A stretch of 64,000 nucleotides of DNA from Proteus terrae subsp. cibarius (lineage in GTDB: Bacteria; Pseudomonadota; Gammaproteobacteria; Enterobacterales; Enterobacteriaceae), in the NCBI RefSeq assembly GCF_011045835.1, contig NZ_CP047349.1, forward strand, positions 992,001 to 1,056,000, read 5' to 3'. The notes beneath the pieces are model-generated. The model saw only the letters and a program-made list of their open reading frames with translations. It did not search any database and was not told where the DNA came from. The stretch's first letter is position 1, and every line of letters begins with the position of its first letter. Shown piece after piece: positions 20,206 to 30,443 of this stretch. Made by a program: the position numbers and the translations under genes.

Positions 20206-20556
20206 TTAATAACCATGTGATGTAGAAGTTGCAATCATTGCCATCATGGTTGTGAAGAAGAAAATAAAGAAAAGAACAGCCATAACAATACTAATAATAA
20301 AGTAAACAAAGCCCGCTCTGTTCCATGTTTCTTGTACTTTCATAAAGGTTTCAACAGAATCGTAATCACCACTTTTCCAAGCCCATTCATTCCCTTTAAT
20401 ACCACAGACAAAAATCCAAACAAGATTAAGTAAAGGAACAAGCGCTAATAATGGAAGATAGGATTTATTACCAAAACCCCAAATAATATTAAACATGAAA
20501 GCACCCCAGTTCCAACGTTTAATTTCTTCAGGTACTGGTTTATTAGTGTAAGACAC
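20206..20556 (-). CDS. Small membrane protein, unknown function
   Basis: A 116-residue protein with two or three hydrophobic segments: about residues 18-28, 33-52 and a long one at 80-110. A conserved-looking central block is visible (KRWNWGAFMFNIIWG, IKGNEWAWKS, VQETWNRAG). I recognise it as a widespread small membrane family often found as a single gene, but know no function for it. The C-terminal tail is short and polar. It is convergent to the TonB receptor and has no operon partner. Confidence 0.75.
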   Translation of the reverse strand: MSYTNKPVPEEIKRWNWGAFMFNIIWGFGNKSYLPLLALVPLLNLVWIFVCGIKGNEWAWKSGDYDSVETFMKVQETWNRAGFVYFIISIVMAVLFFIFFFTTMMAMIATSTSHGY

Positions 20557-20685
20557 AGTTTATTCCTTATCTAAAATAATAAATATAAAAATGAGAATGC
20601 CAAAATGGCTACTGGAGAAAAGGATAATCATAATTGAAGAAATGAGAGAATGAAAGAAAGGGAGAACATGGCTTTGAATAAAAAG

Positions 20686-20720
20686 AATAATCTTAATAAT
20701 AAAGTAGTATTAAGATTATT
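20686..20720 (-). terminator. long perfect hairpin, possible terminator
   Basis: A perfect 13-bp inverted repeat (aataatcttaata/tattaagattatt, loop of 9) in the 285-base gap between proX and the small membrane gene. It is very AT-rich, and T-rich sequence flanks it on the right. It may be a second terminator for proVWX read-through, or a regulatory hairpin before the small gene, which starts 130 bases further on. Confidence 0.5.
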
Positions 20721-20780
20721 TTTAATTTTTATATAAACTTATTTTATCTAACTGCATGTAAATTTAGTTTTTTATGAATA

Positions 20781-20834
20781 AAAACAGGCCACAATAATGC
20801 GACCTGTTTTGTGACAATCTTAAATGAAGATTGT
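20781..20834 (-). terminator. tandem hairpins ending proVWX
   Basis: Two hairpins lie just after the proX stop codon on the minus strand. The first is an 8-bp stem at 20814-20834 (acaatctt/aagattgt). The second is an 8-bp stem at 20781-20810 (aaaacagg/cctgtttt) whose distal side ends in T residues. The second looks like the true rho-independent terminator. Confidence 0.75.
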
Positions 20835-20841
20835 TTATTGA

Positions 20842-21837
20842 TTATTTTGCAGCTGCTTGAGCTTGTTCAATCCAACCATCAAAGGTTTTTTGATGTGCTT
20901 TGATCCACGCATTAGCATGACGTTCAATATCTGCCTGTGATTTTTGACCATTATGCATACGTAAGTTTTGCGCATTAATATCGGCAACAGACACTTTCAT
21001 AACTTCAAAGAGTTTTGCCGCAGCGGGATTTTCTTCAGCCCATTTTTTATTTGCTGCAATATGCATGGTACTTGGCGGAAAGCCATAGTTTTTACCATTT
21101 GCTAATGTGGTATCGGTTTTATCATCACCCGGTAATGAAGAGAAAGGCACTTGTAACCAAACAACATCTTTACCCGGTTTTAATACATCACTTATCCAGT
21201 AAGGCGTCCATGTGTAATAAAAAATGGGCTTGCCTTCTTTATAACGAGTAATGGTATCTGCCATCATGGCTGCGTAGTTACCTTGGTTATGTGTAACAGA
21301 TTTTTCTAATCCATAGGCTTTTAAGTGATTATTGATCGCTTCTTCACAACCCCATCCCGGATTACAACCGGTTAAATCGGCTTTACCATCACCATTGGCA
21401 TCAAACAATTTAGCAATTTTAGGATCTTTAAGTTGCTCAATATTCGTAATGTTATATTTCTCTGCCGTTTTCTTATCAATCAAGTAACCTTGAGCGGCAT
21501 TAACGACATAATCCCCTTTACGATAAAAGGTATTATCACCTCCTGCTGCTGCATATTGTGAATTATGAAGGGGAACCCAACTAACAGCCATAAAGGTGGC
21601 ATCACCATTAGCGATAGAGGAATAAGCAACGTTATAGTCAACTTCTTTAATTGGCTGAACGGTGTAACCTAATTGTTCTAGTGCTTTATTAACGATTAAA
21701 GTTTGAAAGGTTTCTTCAGAAATCGTACTTTGCACGGGTTGAACCGAAATTCCTTTTCCAGGTAAATCAGCAGCGGATAACTGGGTGCTTATCAGTGTGG
21801 CGGACAATACTGTTGCCCAGATAACTGGATTACGCAT
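20842..21837 (-). CDS. proX: Glycine betaine/proline-betaine binding protein ProX
   Basis: The periplasmic substrate-binding protein of the ProU osmoprotectant ABC transporter. The 331 residues include a signal peptide with cleavage after about residue 22 (LSA-ADLPG). Aromatic residues of the betaine cage region are present ([33 protein letters not shown]), as is the ProX-type disulfide region ([12 protein letters not shown]). The length matches the E. coli protein closely. It is the last gene of proVWX, about 120 bases after proW, and is followed by two hairpins. Confidence 0.97.
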   Translation of the reverse strand: MRNPVIWATVLSATLISTQLSAADLPGKGISVQPVQSTISEETFQTLIVNKALEQLGYTVQPIKEVDYNVAYSSIANGDATFMAVSWVPLHNSQYAAAGGDNTFYRKGDYVVNAAQGYLIDKKTAEKYNITNIEQLKDPKIAKLFDANGDGKADLTGCNPGWGCEEAINNHLKAYGLEKSVTHNQGNYAAMMADTITRYKEGKPIFYYTWTPYWISDVLKPGKDVVWLQVPFSSLPGDDKTDTTLANGKNYGFPPSTMHIAANKKWAEENPAAAKLFEVMKVSVADINAQNLRMHNGQKSQADIERHANAWIKAHQKTFDGWIEQAQAAAK

Positions 21838-21958
21838 AGTTTTTCCTTCTGTTGTTATGGTAAGAGATAAATAGCGACAGCGAACTGTCGCCTCTATTTC
21901 TTATATTGATTGAACGTGGTGTTCTTTATTGATTTTTAATTAATAGTAAAAATATTTA

Positions 21959-23158
21959 TTACGATGCTTTTTTGCCAAAGAGTCGACAAATTAAGCCGAT
22001 AGGCCCTGTCATATACCAGCATCTATTGCCTTTATGACGGCTGTTTTGACCTAAAGATTGTGTTAATCGGTCAAGGATAATGGCGAGGATAACAATACCG
22101 GCACCCCCTACGGCAGCTAGTCCCATATCAAGACGACCTATACCGCGTAATACCATTTGACCTAACCCACCAACGGCAATCATTGATGCAATAACAACCA
22201 TTGAAAGTGCTAACATTAGTGTTTGGTTTACACCTGCCATAATTGTTGGCATGGCGAGTGGTAATTGCACTTTAAACAGCATTTGACGAGGATTTGCACC
22301 AAATGATTGTGCTGCTTCTATTAAATCTTCAGGAACTTGTTTGATCCCTAAAATGGTCAATCTCACAATTGGAGGTAAGGCAAAAATAATAGTGACCACA
22401 ACGCCGGGTACGTTACCTATACCAAATAACATGACGATAGGAACTAAGTAGACAAATGCAGGCGTTGTCTGCATCGCATCGAGTAAAGGCCGAACAATTT
22501 TGGATGCTCTATCACTGTTAGCCAGCCATATTCCTAATGGAAGCCCAATAATAAGACAAAACAGTAACGAGGTGAGTACCAGTGCAAGGGTAACCATAGC
22601 TTCAGACCAAGCACCAATTGCACCAATTAATATTAATGAGATAAAAGAAGCGATACCCATAACTTTGCCTGAAAGCTGCCATGCAATCAGAGAAAACAGA
22701 ATAATGGCGATAGGTGCTGGCATTGAGGTTAAGAAATTTTCAAAACCACTTAAGACCAAATCGACCGGTACACGGATACCTTGGAAAACAGGGCGAAAAT
22801 GCAATACAATCCAGTCAATCGCATCAGTAACCCATGAATCTAAGGGGATCAGCGTATTATGAAACGGATCCATTAGATTGAATGAATCAGGTGCTACATC
22901 CGTTGGTGTTGCATCTAACCAATCACTGCCAGCGGATGAGGTATCAATATTTTCAGTACCACTGCCAGCACCCCATGGATCGGCATCTGTTGATGAACTG
23001 TCAGTACTACTCCAAGGATCACTTTCTGTTGTAGTGGTATCAGTTGTTGCCCAAGGATCATCATTTACGTTATTGGTTGTCTCTGGCGTAGTATCGCTTG
23101 TCGCGGTTTCTTGGATATTTGTATCCAAAGCCACATCTTTATCTGTTGTATTACTCAT
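21959..23158 (-). CDS. proW: Glycine betaine/proline ABC transporter permease ProW
   Basis: The inner-membrane permease of ProU. It has 399 residues, longer than the roughly 354 of E. coli. The extra length is a hydrophilic N-terminal region of about 95 residues. It is rich in Thr, Ser and Asp, with the tripeptide DPW at residues 34, 47 and 60, a 13-residue period. The conserved part starts near [16 protein letters not shown]. It carries the binding-protein-dependent transport signature ([20 protein letters not shown]) and several membrane segments. It overlaps the end of proV by eight bases, giving translational coupling. Confidence 0.96.
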   Translation of the reverse strand: MSNTTDKDVALDTNIQETATSDTTPETTNNVNDDPWATTDTTTTESDPWSSTDSSSTDADPWGAGSGTENIDTSSAGSDWLDATPTDVAPDSFNLMDPFHNTLIPLDSWVTDAIDWIVLHFRPVFQGIRVPVDLVLSGFENFLTSMPAPIAIILFSLIAWQLSGKVMGIASFISLILIGAIGAWSEAMVTLALVLTSLLFCLIIGLPLGIWLANSDRASKIVRPLLDAMQTTPAFVYLVPIVMLFGIGNVPGVVVTIIFALPPIVRLTILGIKQVPEDLIEAAQSFGANPRQMLFKVQLPLAMPTIMAGVNQTLMLALSMVVIASMIAVGGLGQMVLRGIGRLDMGLAAVGGAGIVILAIILDRLTQSLGQNSRHKGNRCWYMTGPIGLICRLFGKKAS

Positions 23159-24350
23159 TTGGCGTCTCCTTATCCAGTGCTTGTAGTAACATTCCTTTAG
23201 AAATTAAGCCGATATAACGGTTTTTTTCATCAATAACAGGAATTGCACAGGGAGATTGTGCAACAGTTGAAATCAGCTCGTTTAACGGTGTATCACCATT
23301 AATAGCACAAGGCTCAGATAAAATAGCTGACTCAATAGGTTGTTTATTTTTCAGTGCCTCTTCAAGAGATGTGACGGAAACAACGCCAACAAATTTTCTT
23401 CCTCGCTCAATGAGATAGCCAAAATTTCTATCTTCATCTTCGAGTACTTTCAAGGCGGAGCGAGGACCAAAACCGGGCGCAACATGCAGTAAGGTTTCAG
23501 GACGACGTTTAGCTATATCTTTTGCACTAAATACGTGGCTAATATCAACACCACGGAAAAACGTACGCACATAATCATTTGCTGGATTATTGAGTATTTC
23601 ATCTGGTGTGCCCGTTTGAACAACAACACCACCTTGCATAATGGCAATTCGGTCGCCAATACGCATAGCTTCATCCAGGTCATGGGAGATAAACACAATC
23701 GTGCGTTGTTTATCTCCTTGTAAGCTTAATAACTCATCTTGCATTTCTGTACGAATTAATGGATCGAGTGCTGAAAAGGCTTCATCCATCAATAAAATAT
23801 CAGGATCGTTAGCAAGTGCACGCGCAAGGCCGATACGTTGACGCATCCCACCAGAAAGCTCATCAGGCCAAGAGTTTGCGTAACTGCCCAAGTTGACTTG
23901 CTCTAAAGCATCCATCGCTTTTTTATAACGCTCATCTTTGCTTAATCCCGCGAGATCCATTCCAAATGCAGTGTTATCAAGTACGTTCATATGGGGCATT
24001 AATGCAAATGACTGAAACACCATACTGATTTTTTTACGGCGTACTTGTCGTAACTCCTTATCCGACATGGTGGCAATATTTTCACCATCAATAAGCACCT
24101 CTCCCTTTGTTGGAGAGATCAGACGATTGAGAAGGCGGACTAGTGTGGATTTACCTGAACCAGATAATCCCATGATGACAAATATTTCGCCTTCTTCAAT
24201 TGCCAGATTTGCATTTTGAACGCCCACCGTAAGCCCTGTTTTATCAAAAATCTGATCTTTATTCATACCAGATTTTAATAATTCAAACGCGCGTTTAGGG
24301 TGTTCGCCAAATACTTTGTAGAGATTTTTTACTTCGAGTTTAATTGCCAT
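23151..24350 (-). CDS. proV: Glycine betaine/proline ABC transporter ATPase ProV
   Basis: The ATP-binding subunit of ProU. The 399-residue protein has Walker [10 protein letters not shown], the ABC signature [15 protein letters not shown], Walker [14 protein letters not shown] and the switch histidine in [10 protein letters not shown]. The C-terminal 130 residues are a pair of CBS domains, which in this family sense ionic strength or osmolarity. It is the first gene of proVWX. The promoter must lie in the roughly 620-base AT-rich region upstream; in E. coli proU is osmotically induced and repressed by H-NS, and the very AT-rich upstream DNA fits that. Confidence 0.97.
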   Translation of the reverse strand: MAIKLEVKNLYKVFGEHPKRAFELLKSGMNKDQIFDKTGLTVGVQNANLAIEEGEIFVIMGLSGSGKSTLVRLLNRLISPTKGEVLIDGENIATMSDKELRQVRRKKISMVFQSFALMPHMNVLDNTAFGMDLAGLSKDERYKKAMDALEQVNLGSYANSWPDELSGGMRQRIGLARALANDPDILLMDEAFSALDPLIRTEMQDELLSLQGDKQRTIVFISHDLDEAMRIGDRIAIMQGGVVVQTGTPDEILNNPANDYVRTFFRGVDISHVFSAKDIAKRRPETLLHVAPGFGPRSALKVLEDEDRNFGYLIERGRKFVGVVSVTSLEEALKNKQPIESAILSEPCAINGDTPLNELISTVAQSPCAIPVIDEKNRYIGLISKGMLLQALDKETPNE

Positions 24351-24973
24351 GCAATATATAGTTTCCTATTTAAATATTGAAAGGAATAAATTAAATATTA
24401 ATTAATAAGTGTTGTTATTTTTCCTAAATAAGATTTTTAATAAGGGAATTACCCTACCACAATGATTGAGTCTGACAACCCTATGTTCATTATAATTAAT
24501 TAAATAATTTGGCTGTATTTTCGTTGTTTTTAATATAATTAATAATTAAATAAAGTGAAATAAATAAAATTTATTAAAAGATGTATTTACCTCTAACTGA
24601 CTGAAATAACTTTATTTTTAGAGGTATTGCAAATTTAATTAGGATCTCAATAAAAACGAAAACTTAATATCAAAATAGAAGAGAAATAGAGATGAAAATT
24701 AAATGAAAAAAAATCAATACATATTAGATAAATTAATATTTAATGCCTTGTGATAAGGTTTATATACTAGAAATAGGCTGGGATAATTCGAAAAAAATTG
24801 ATTTTTTGACAATATTGAACGGCAAAAATCCATCAATTAGATTGTTTAGTGAACAAATTAAAATACACAAAAAAATAGTCTATATTTTTCAGTGTATTAT
24901 GTTTTATGTGTGATACATAATTAAATTGAATGTATTGTATTGTTTCTTTTACCTTCAATTAATCCAATAAATC
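24351..24973. other. very AT-rich region upstream of proV
   Basis: This 620-base stretch carries no supported gene. It contains the 3' flank of nrdF and the 5' control region of proVWX. A 7-bp inverted repeat with a long loop (aattgaa/ttcaatt, about 24923-24960) just after nrdF may end that transcript. Its strong A+T bias and A-tracts are what an H-NS-silenced, osmotically induced promoter region would look like, but no specific site can be fixed by eye. Confidence 0.5.
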
Positions 24974-25954
<981 letters not shown>

Positions 25955-25966
25955 TTATTGTTATTA

Positions 25967-28093
25967 TTAAAGTGCGCACGAAACACAGCCTTTGATTTCA
26001 GTACCTGCTAATGCAGATTGTCGGATACGAATGTAATACAAGGTTTTAATACCTTTACGCCATGCATATATTTGCGCTTTGTTAATATCTCGGGTTGTTG
26101 CTTCATCAGAAAAGAATAATGTGAGCGATAAACCTTGGTCGATATGTTGAGAAGCCTCAGCATAAGTATCAATAATTTTTTCAGCCCCAATTTCATATGC
26201 ATCTTGATAATACTGACGGTTTTCATTGGTCATAAAGGGGGCTGGGTAATAAACTCGCCCAATTTTACCTTCTTTTCTAATTTCTATTGGTGCGGCAATA
26301 GGATGAATACTCGATGTAGAGTGGTTAATATAGGAAATAGATCCCGTTGGTGGTATCGCTTGTAAGTTTTGGTTATAGATCCCATGCGTCATAATAGATT
26401 GCTTGAGAGTCTGCCAATCTTCTTGTGTTGGAATATGAACATTAGATTGGCTAAATAGCTGGTGGATTTTTTGTGTTTTAGGCAACCATTGTTGTGATAC
26501 ATATTTATTAAAATATTCACCCGTTGCATATTTCGAATTTTCAAAGCCTTTAAAGTGCTGTTTTTTCTCAATCGCTAATTGGTTTGAAGCTAACAACGCA
26601 TAGTAAGTGACGGTATAAAAATAGATATTAGTGAAATCTAACGCTTCCTCAGAGCCGTAATAAATCCCTTCACGCGCTAAGTAGCCATGTAAATTCATTT
26701 GTCCTAAACCAATGGCATGAGACGCGAGATTGCCTTTTTCAATAGAAGGAACGGACTCAATTTTTGTCATTTCAGAAACATTGCTTAATGCTCTAATTGC
26801 CGTGCTGACGGTATGTGCAAAATTAGGTGAATCCATTGCCATAGCAATATTCATAGAGCCTAAATTACAACTGATATCATGACCGATATGGCGATAGCTT
26901 AAGTCTGGGTGATACTCACTGGCACTGTTGACTTGTAAAATTTCAGAGCAAAGATTGCTCATATTAATTCTACCCGCGATAGGATTAGCTCGATTTACAG
27001 CATCTTCAAACATGATATAAGGGTAGCCAGACTCAAATTGAATTTCGGCAAGTGTTTGAAAAAACTCCCTCGCTTTAATTTTCTTCTTACGAATTTGCGC
27101 GTTATTCACCATTTCACTGTATTTTTCGCTAACACTTATTTCGGACATAGGTACGCCATAAACTCGTTCTACATCATAAGGTGAGAAGAGATACATATCT
27201 TCATTGCGTTTTGCTAATTCAAACGTGATATCAGGGATAACAACGCCTAAAGAGAGGGTTTTTATTCGAACTTTTTCATCTGCATTCTCTCTTTTAGTAT
27301 CAAGAAAATGATAAATATCAGGATGGTGAGCATGAAGATAAACAGCACCGGCACCTTGTCTTGCACCTAATTGGTTTGCATAAGAAAAAGCATCTTCAAG
27401 CATTTTCATGACAGGAACCACACCAGAAGATTGATTTTCTATACGTTTAATCGGAGCGCCTGCTTCACGTAAATTGGTGAGCAAAAATGCAACGCCACCG
27501 CCTCGTTTAGAAAGCTGTAACGCGGAATTTACCGAGCGACCGATAGACTCCATATTATCTTCTATACGCAATAGAAAGCAGGAAACCAATTCACCACGTT
27601 GTTGTTTTCCACAATTTAAAAAAGTCGGCGTAGCGGGTTGAAAACGACCACTAATAATTTCATCTACAAGATGAATAGCAAGGTCAGTATTGCCTTGTGC
27701 TAGCGTGAGAGCCACCATACAAACTCGATCTTCATAGCGCTCTAGATAGCGCTCTCCATCAAACGTTTTTAAGGTGTAACTGGTGTAGTACTTAAAAGCA
27801 CCAAGGAATGATTGAAAGCGAAATTTTTTACTATAAGCATGTTTAAATAGCTGTTTAATAAAGGTAAACTCATACTGTTCTAACACTTGTTCTTCGTAAT
27901 AGTGTTGTTGTACTAAGAACTCGAGTTTTTCTTTTAGATCATGAAAAAATACAGTGTTTTGATTTACATGTTGACGAAAAAAATGGTGTGTCGCTAATTT
28001 ATCTTTATCAAACTGAATATTACCTTGCTCATCATAGAGATTTAGCATGGCATTCAATGCATGGTAATCCAGTTGTTCTGTTGATTGTGTCAT
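25967..28093 (-). CDS. nrdE: Class Ib ribonucleotide reductase large subunit NrdE
   Basis: The catalytic alpha subunit that reduces ribonucleoside diphosphates to deoxy forms. From the chosen start it has 708 residues. Visible features are the N-terminal region ([15 protein letters not shown]), the active-site loop [28 protein letters not shown] and the C-terminal redox Cys pair (GCVSCAL). The start is the ATG at 28091-28093 with GAGA upstream; an ATG seven codons earlier would overlap nrdI and has no ribosome-binding site. It begins five bases after the nrdI stop codon. Confidence 0.97.
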   Translation of the reverse strand: MTQSTEQLDYHALNAMLNLYDEQGNIQFDKDKLATHHFFRQHVNQNTVFFHDLKEKLEFLVQQHYYEEQVLEQYEFTFIKQLFKHAYSKKFRFQSFLGAFKYYTSYTLKTFDGERYLERYEDRVCMVALTLAQGNTDLAIHLVDEIISGRFQPATPTFLNCGKQQRGELVSCFLLRIEDNMESIGRSVNSALQLSKRGGGVAFLLTNLREAGAPIKRIENQSSGVVPVMKMLEDAFSYANQLGARQGAGAVYLHAHHPDIYHFLDTKRENADEKVRIKTLSLGVVIPDITFELAKRNEDMYLFSPYDVERVYGVPMSEISVSEKYSEMVNNAQIRKKKIKAREFFQTLAEIQFESGYPYIMFEDAVNRANPIAGRINMSNLCSEILQVNSASEYHPDLSYRHIGHDISCNLGSMNIAMAMDSPNFAHTVSTAIRALSNVSEMTKIESVPSIEKGNLASHAIGLGQMNLHGYLAREGIYYGSEEALDFTNIYFYTVTYYALLASNQLAIEKKQHFKGFENSKYATGEYFNKYVSQQWLPKTQKIHQLFSQSNVHIPTQEDWQTLKQSIMTHGIYNQNLQAIPPTGSISYINHSTSSIHPIAAPIEIRKEGKIGRVYYPAPFMTNENRQYYQDAYEIGAEKIIDTYAEASQHIDQGLSLTLFFSDEATTRDINKAQIYAWRKGIKTLYYIRIRQSALAGTEIKGCVSCAL

Positions 28094-28098
28094 GTTAA

Positions 28099-28518
28099 TT
28101 ATCTCGTAATGCATTGGTCAGTAAGACTTGACCAAAATGTACTTAAACCTATTTTTACGCGATATACATCTTCTGGTGTGCCTAATAATTCAAATCGATA
28201 CAAAAAAGGGACTTGGCATTTTTGTGCAATAATATCGCCAGCTAATCCGTAAGCTGCACCGAAATTAGTATTTCCAGAAGCAATGACTCCACGTATTAAT
28301 TGACGGTTTCCAGGAATATTTAAAAATTGAATAACCGCCTTAGGAACTGCACCTTTAGTACCACCGCCACCATAAGTTGGGCAAAGCAACACAAAGGGTT
28401 GCGTTGCAAGCAATGTTTCAGCTTCAATAATTCTGGTCGCATTTAAATTGAGTTTTTGTACAAAGCGATGGCAGTTTTCAGAACGACTTGAAAAATAGAT
28501 CAAAGGTGCAGTTTGCAT
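28099..28518 (-). CDS. nrdI: Flavodoxin-like NrdI
   Basis: A small flavoprotein that supplies oxidant for assembling the Mn-tyrosyl radical cofactor of NrdF. The 139-residue protein shows the flavodoxin-like phosphate loop region ([14 protein letters not shown]) near the N-terminus, [16 protein letters not shown] in the middle and [11 protein letters not shown] near residue 85. It lies 11 bases after nrdH. Confidence 0.95.
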   Translation of the reverse strand: MQTAPLIYFSSRSENCHRFVQKLNLNATRIIEAETLLATQPFVLLCPTYGGGGTKGAVPKAVIQFLNIPGNRQLIRGVIASGNTNFGAAYGLAGDIIAQKCQVPFLYRFELLGTPEDVYRVKIGLSTFWSSLTDQCITR

Positions 28519-28529
28519 GAGGAGCTCCT

Positions 28530-28754
28530 TTAGAGCGTGATCTGTCTGATTTTATCAGGGCAGAAACCCGACCAATGTTGTTCACCGTGAACTACAACAG
28601 GTACTTGGCGATATCCCATAGAAACGATACGGGCGAGAGCTTGTGTATCTTTGGTAAGATCAACTGCAACAAACGGAATGTTTTTCTGTTTTAAAGCACG
28701 TTCTGTGGCACTGCATTGAACACAATTCGGTTTGGTATAGAGGATAACAGACAT
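28530..28754 (-). CDS. nrdH: Glutaredoxin-like redoxin NrdH
   Basis: The small electron donor for NrdEF, reduced by thioredoxin reductase. The 74-residue protein has the CVQC active site at Cys11/Cys14, followed by the substrate-side motif GYRQVPVVV and the family C-terminal motif WSGFCPDKI. It is a few residues shorter than E. coli NrdH. First gene of nrdHIEF, with iron and NrdR control sites upstream. Confidence 0.95.
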   Translation of the reverse strand: MSVILYTKPNCVQCSATERALKQKNIPFVAVDLTKDTQALARIVSMGYRQVPVVVHGEQHWSGFCPDKIRQITL

Positions 28755-28817
28755 AAAAATAACCCTTATAAAAATATGGATGCGTCTGTTTTCACATCCA
28801 TAATGAGAAGTACTTAA

Positions 28818-28864
28818 ATACTATATATAGAGTTATTTATTTTCAACCATACAATATATGGTGT
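28818..28864 (-). promoter_or_regulatory. paired NrdR-like boxes upstream of nrdH
   Basis: Two 16-base sites resemble the NrdR consensus (acaCwAtATaTwGtgt): atactatatatagagt at 28818-28833 and atacaatatatggtgt at 28849-28864. Their starts are 31 bases apart, three helical turns, the spacing typical of functional NrdR pairs. NrdR represses ribonucleotide reductase operons when dATP/ATP levels are high. Confidence 0.85.
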
Positions 28865-28875
28865 TTTTCATTTTT

Positions 28876-28891
28876 GATAATGATTATCATT
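28876..28891 (-). promoter_or_regulatory. Fur box upstream of nrdHIEF
   Basis: The near-palindrome gataatgattatcatt matches the core of the Fur consensus. It lies 12 bases beyond the distal NrdR-like box, about 120 bases before nrdH. Fur repression of nrdHIEF is known in E. coli, where this Mn-dependent enzyme is used under iron shortage. The site could also touch the divergent alkyltransferase gene. Confidence 0.85.
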
Positions 28892-29037
28892 AAAATTAAA
28901 CAGTTAGTGCACTAATTTTATTTTTAGATCGCTAGATTGATCAATTTTTATTAGATATACGAGTAATTAGATGATTGCTTTATCAATCAAGCATGATTTA
29001 ATCTGGTTGCTAAAGACAAATCAGCAGAGAAAACATT

Positions 29038-29511
29038 ATGTACCAAGACTATCTCGATGCACCTAAAGGCTTTCCAAAACCCTATATCTCTATTACTGCA
29101 AATGAAAAAGGGATCACGAGTCTCTATTTTGTGAATGACAAAGAGGTTGCTGTAAATTCAAGTCCTGTTATTAACCAATGTATAAAACAATTAAAAGAGT
29201 ATTTTGCAGGTAAACGCACGACATTTTCGGTGCCATTAGCGCCAGAAGGAACGGAATTTCAAAACCGTGTTTGGAAGACATTACAAACCATCCCTTATGG
29301 TGAAATTTGGAGTTATAAAAAATTGGCGCTTACATTAGGTTCGGTCAATTATTGCCGAGCGGTAGGAATGGCAAACTCACGCAACCCAATTTCTTTAATT
29401 ATTCCTTGTCATCGAGTTATTGGTCATAACGGTAAGCTAGTCGGCTATACTGGTGGATTAGATATTAAGCGTTGGCTACTTCAATATGAAAAAGTAGAAG
29501 TCGATGAATAG
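29038..29511 (+). CDS. ogt: Methylated-DNA--protein-cysteine methyltransferase
   Basis: A suicide DNA-repair protein that removes alkyl groups from O6-alkylguanine. The 157-residue protein has the canonical active site IIPCHRVIG with acceptor Cys124. It also has the helix-turn-helix region with the arginine finger (GSVNYCRAVGMANSRNP) and TIPYGEIWSYKKLA. There is no Ada-type N-terminal regulatory domain, so this is an Ogt-like form. It is a single gene divergent from nrdH. The symbol ogt is by family; other names are in use. Confidence 0.92.
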   Translation: MYQDYLDAPKGFPKPYISITANEKGITSLYFVNDKEVAVNSSPVINQCIKQLKEYFAGKRTTFSVPLAPEGTEFQNRVWKTLQTIPYGEIWSYKKLALTLGSVNYCRAVGMANSRNPISLIIPCHRVIGHNGKLVGYTGGLDIKRWLLQYEKVEVDE

Positions 29512-29708
29512 TTCAGATTGTAAGTATTAAGTATTGTTTCTTAAGTGAACTATGCGTTAAGGCATGGGATTTGTCTGAATATTAATCATTTGGCAGAAAA
29601 AAAATGTGAGTTTCGTGATCTAGACTGTGGACAGGGAATCATCATTTTTGTTTTACTATAGCTAACGCAAAACGCTTGCGTTTATTTTCTATTTTAAAGG
29701 TAAACTTG

Positions 29709-29918
29709 ATGTCTAAATTAAAAGGTAACGTTAAGTGGTTTAACGAAACTAAAGGTTTTGGTTTTATCACTCCAGAAGATGGCAGCAAAGATGTATTTGT
29801 ACACTTTTCCGCTATTACATCAGAAGGCTTTAAAACCCTTGCTGAAGGTCAAAAAGTAGAGTTTGAAGTTACTGACGGCGCGAAAGGGCCATCTGCTGCA
29901 AACGTTGTCGCTATCTAA
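29709..29918 (+). CDS. cspE: Cold-shock-family RNA chaperone CspE
   Basis: A 69-residue single cold-shock domain protein. RNP1 (KGFGFITP) and RNP2 (VFVHFSAI) are intact and the sequence is nearly that of E. coli CspE, which melts nucleic-acid secondary structure and antiterminates. The ATG at 29709 has AAAGGT upstream; an upstream in-frame start would extend it implausibly. A small hairpin (aacgca/tgcgtt near 29664-29682) lies in the leader. It is followed by three tandem terminator units. Confidence 0.96.
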   Translation: MSKLKGNVKWFNETKGFGFITPEDGSKDVFVHFSAITSEGFKTLAEGQKVEFEVTDGAKGPSAANVVAI

Positions 29919-29942
29919 TTAACGACTTCTTTGAGACAAGTA

Positions 29943-30044
29943 AAAACCCGTTATTTAACGGGTTTTTATGTATCTAGAGCAAAGCCCGTTATTTAACGGG
30001 TTTTTAAGTATCTAGAGCAAAGCCCATTTTATAACAGGTTTTTA
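29943..30044 (+). repeat. three tandem 38-bp terminator units after cspE
   Basis: A hairpin unit (cccgttatttaacggg plus T-run, then atctagagcaaag) is repeated with a period of exactly 38 bases: stems begin at 29947, 29985 and 30023. The first two units are nearly identical. The third is degenerate (cccattttataacagg) and its stem is weak. The first two should be efficient rho-independent terminators for cspE; on the other strand they lie just beyond the crcB stop codon. Confidence 0.88.
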
Positions 30045-30055
30045 TATTCCAAACA

Positions 30056-30430
30056 TTACATCTCGCGTAGTAACCAAAATGCAAATGCGGTCATTAAAAA
30101 TGAGCCTGCCAAATTAGCGCCCATCGTACTTAATGCCCATCCTATCTTCCCTTCAGTTAAGAGTGCGACAACTTCGACAGAAAAGGTTGAAAATGTTGTC
30201 AGGCCACCACAAAAGCCAGTAGTTAGCATAATTTTCCAAATAGGATCAATATGTGGTGCTTTGCTAAACCAAGCGATACCAAAGGCAATAATAAAAGCAC
30301 CAATGCAGTTAGCAATAAAGGTACCTGTGGCAAAATGAGGAAAAATAGAATTTAGGCGGTAGCTAATCAGCCAGCGTAATACACTACCTAAACCACCACC
30401 TATAAATACAGCAATTGCAATATTAAGCAT
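30056..30430 (-). CDS. crcB: Fluoride ion channel CrcB (FluC)
   Basis: A small dual-topology membrane channel that expels fluoride. The 124-residue protein has four hydrophobic segments with the signatures [21 protein letters not shown] (with the pore Asn) and [15 protein letters not shown] (Na+ and pore region). The ATG at 30428-30430 fits the family N-terminus; a longer reading would run into lipA. Only 13 bases separate it from lipA, so no fluoride riboswitch precedes it and it is probably co-transcribed with lipA. The ribosome-binding site is weak. Confidence 0.93.
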   Translation of the reverse strand: MLNIAIAVFIGGGLGSVLRWLISYRLNSIFPHFATGTFIANCIGAFIIAFGIAWFSKAPHIDPIWKIMLTTGFCGGLTTFSTFSVEVVALLTEGKIGWALSTMGANLAGSFLMTAFAFWLLREM

Positions 30431-30443
30431 GAGAGATAAATTG

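Noticed and set aside
22878..23186. Plus-strand Val/Ser-rich reading frame opposite proW
   Set aside because: A shadow of the repeated DPW region of ProW.
24351..24973. A hidden small gene or RNA in the long gap upstream of proV
   Set aside because: Only AT-rich sequence with frequent stops and no convincing hairpin-terminator pair or ribosome-binding site was found.
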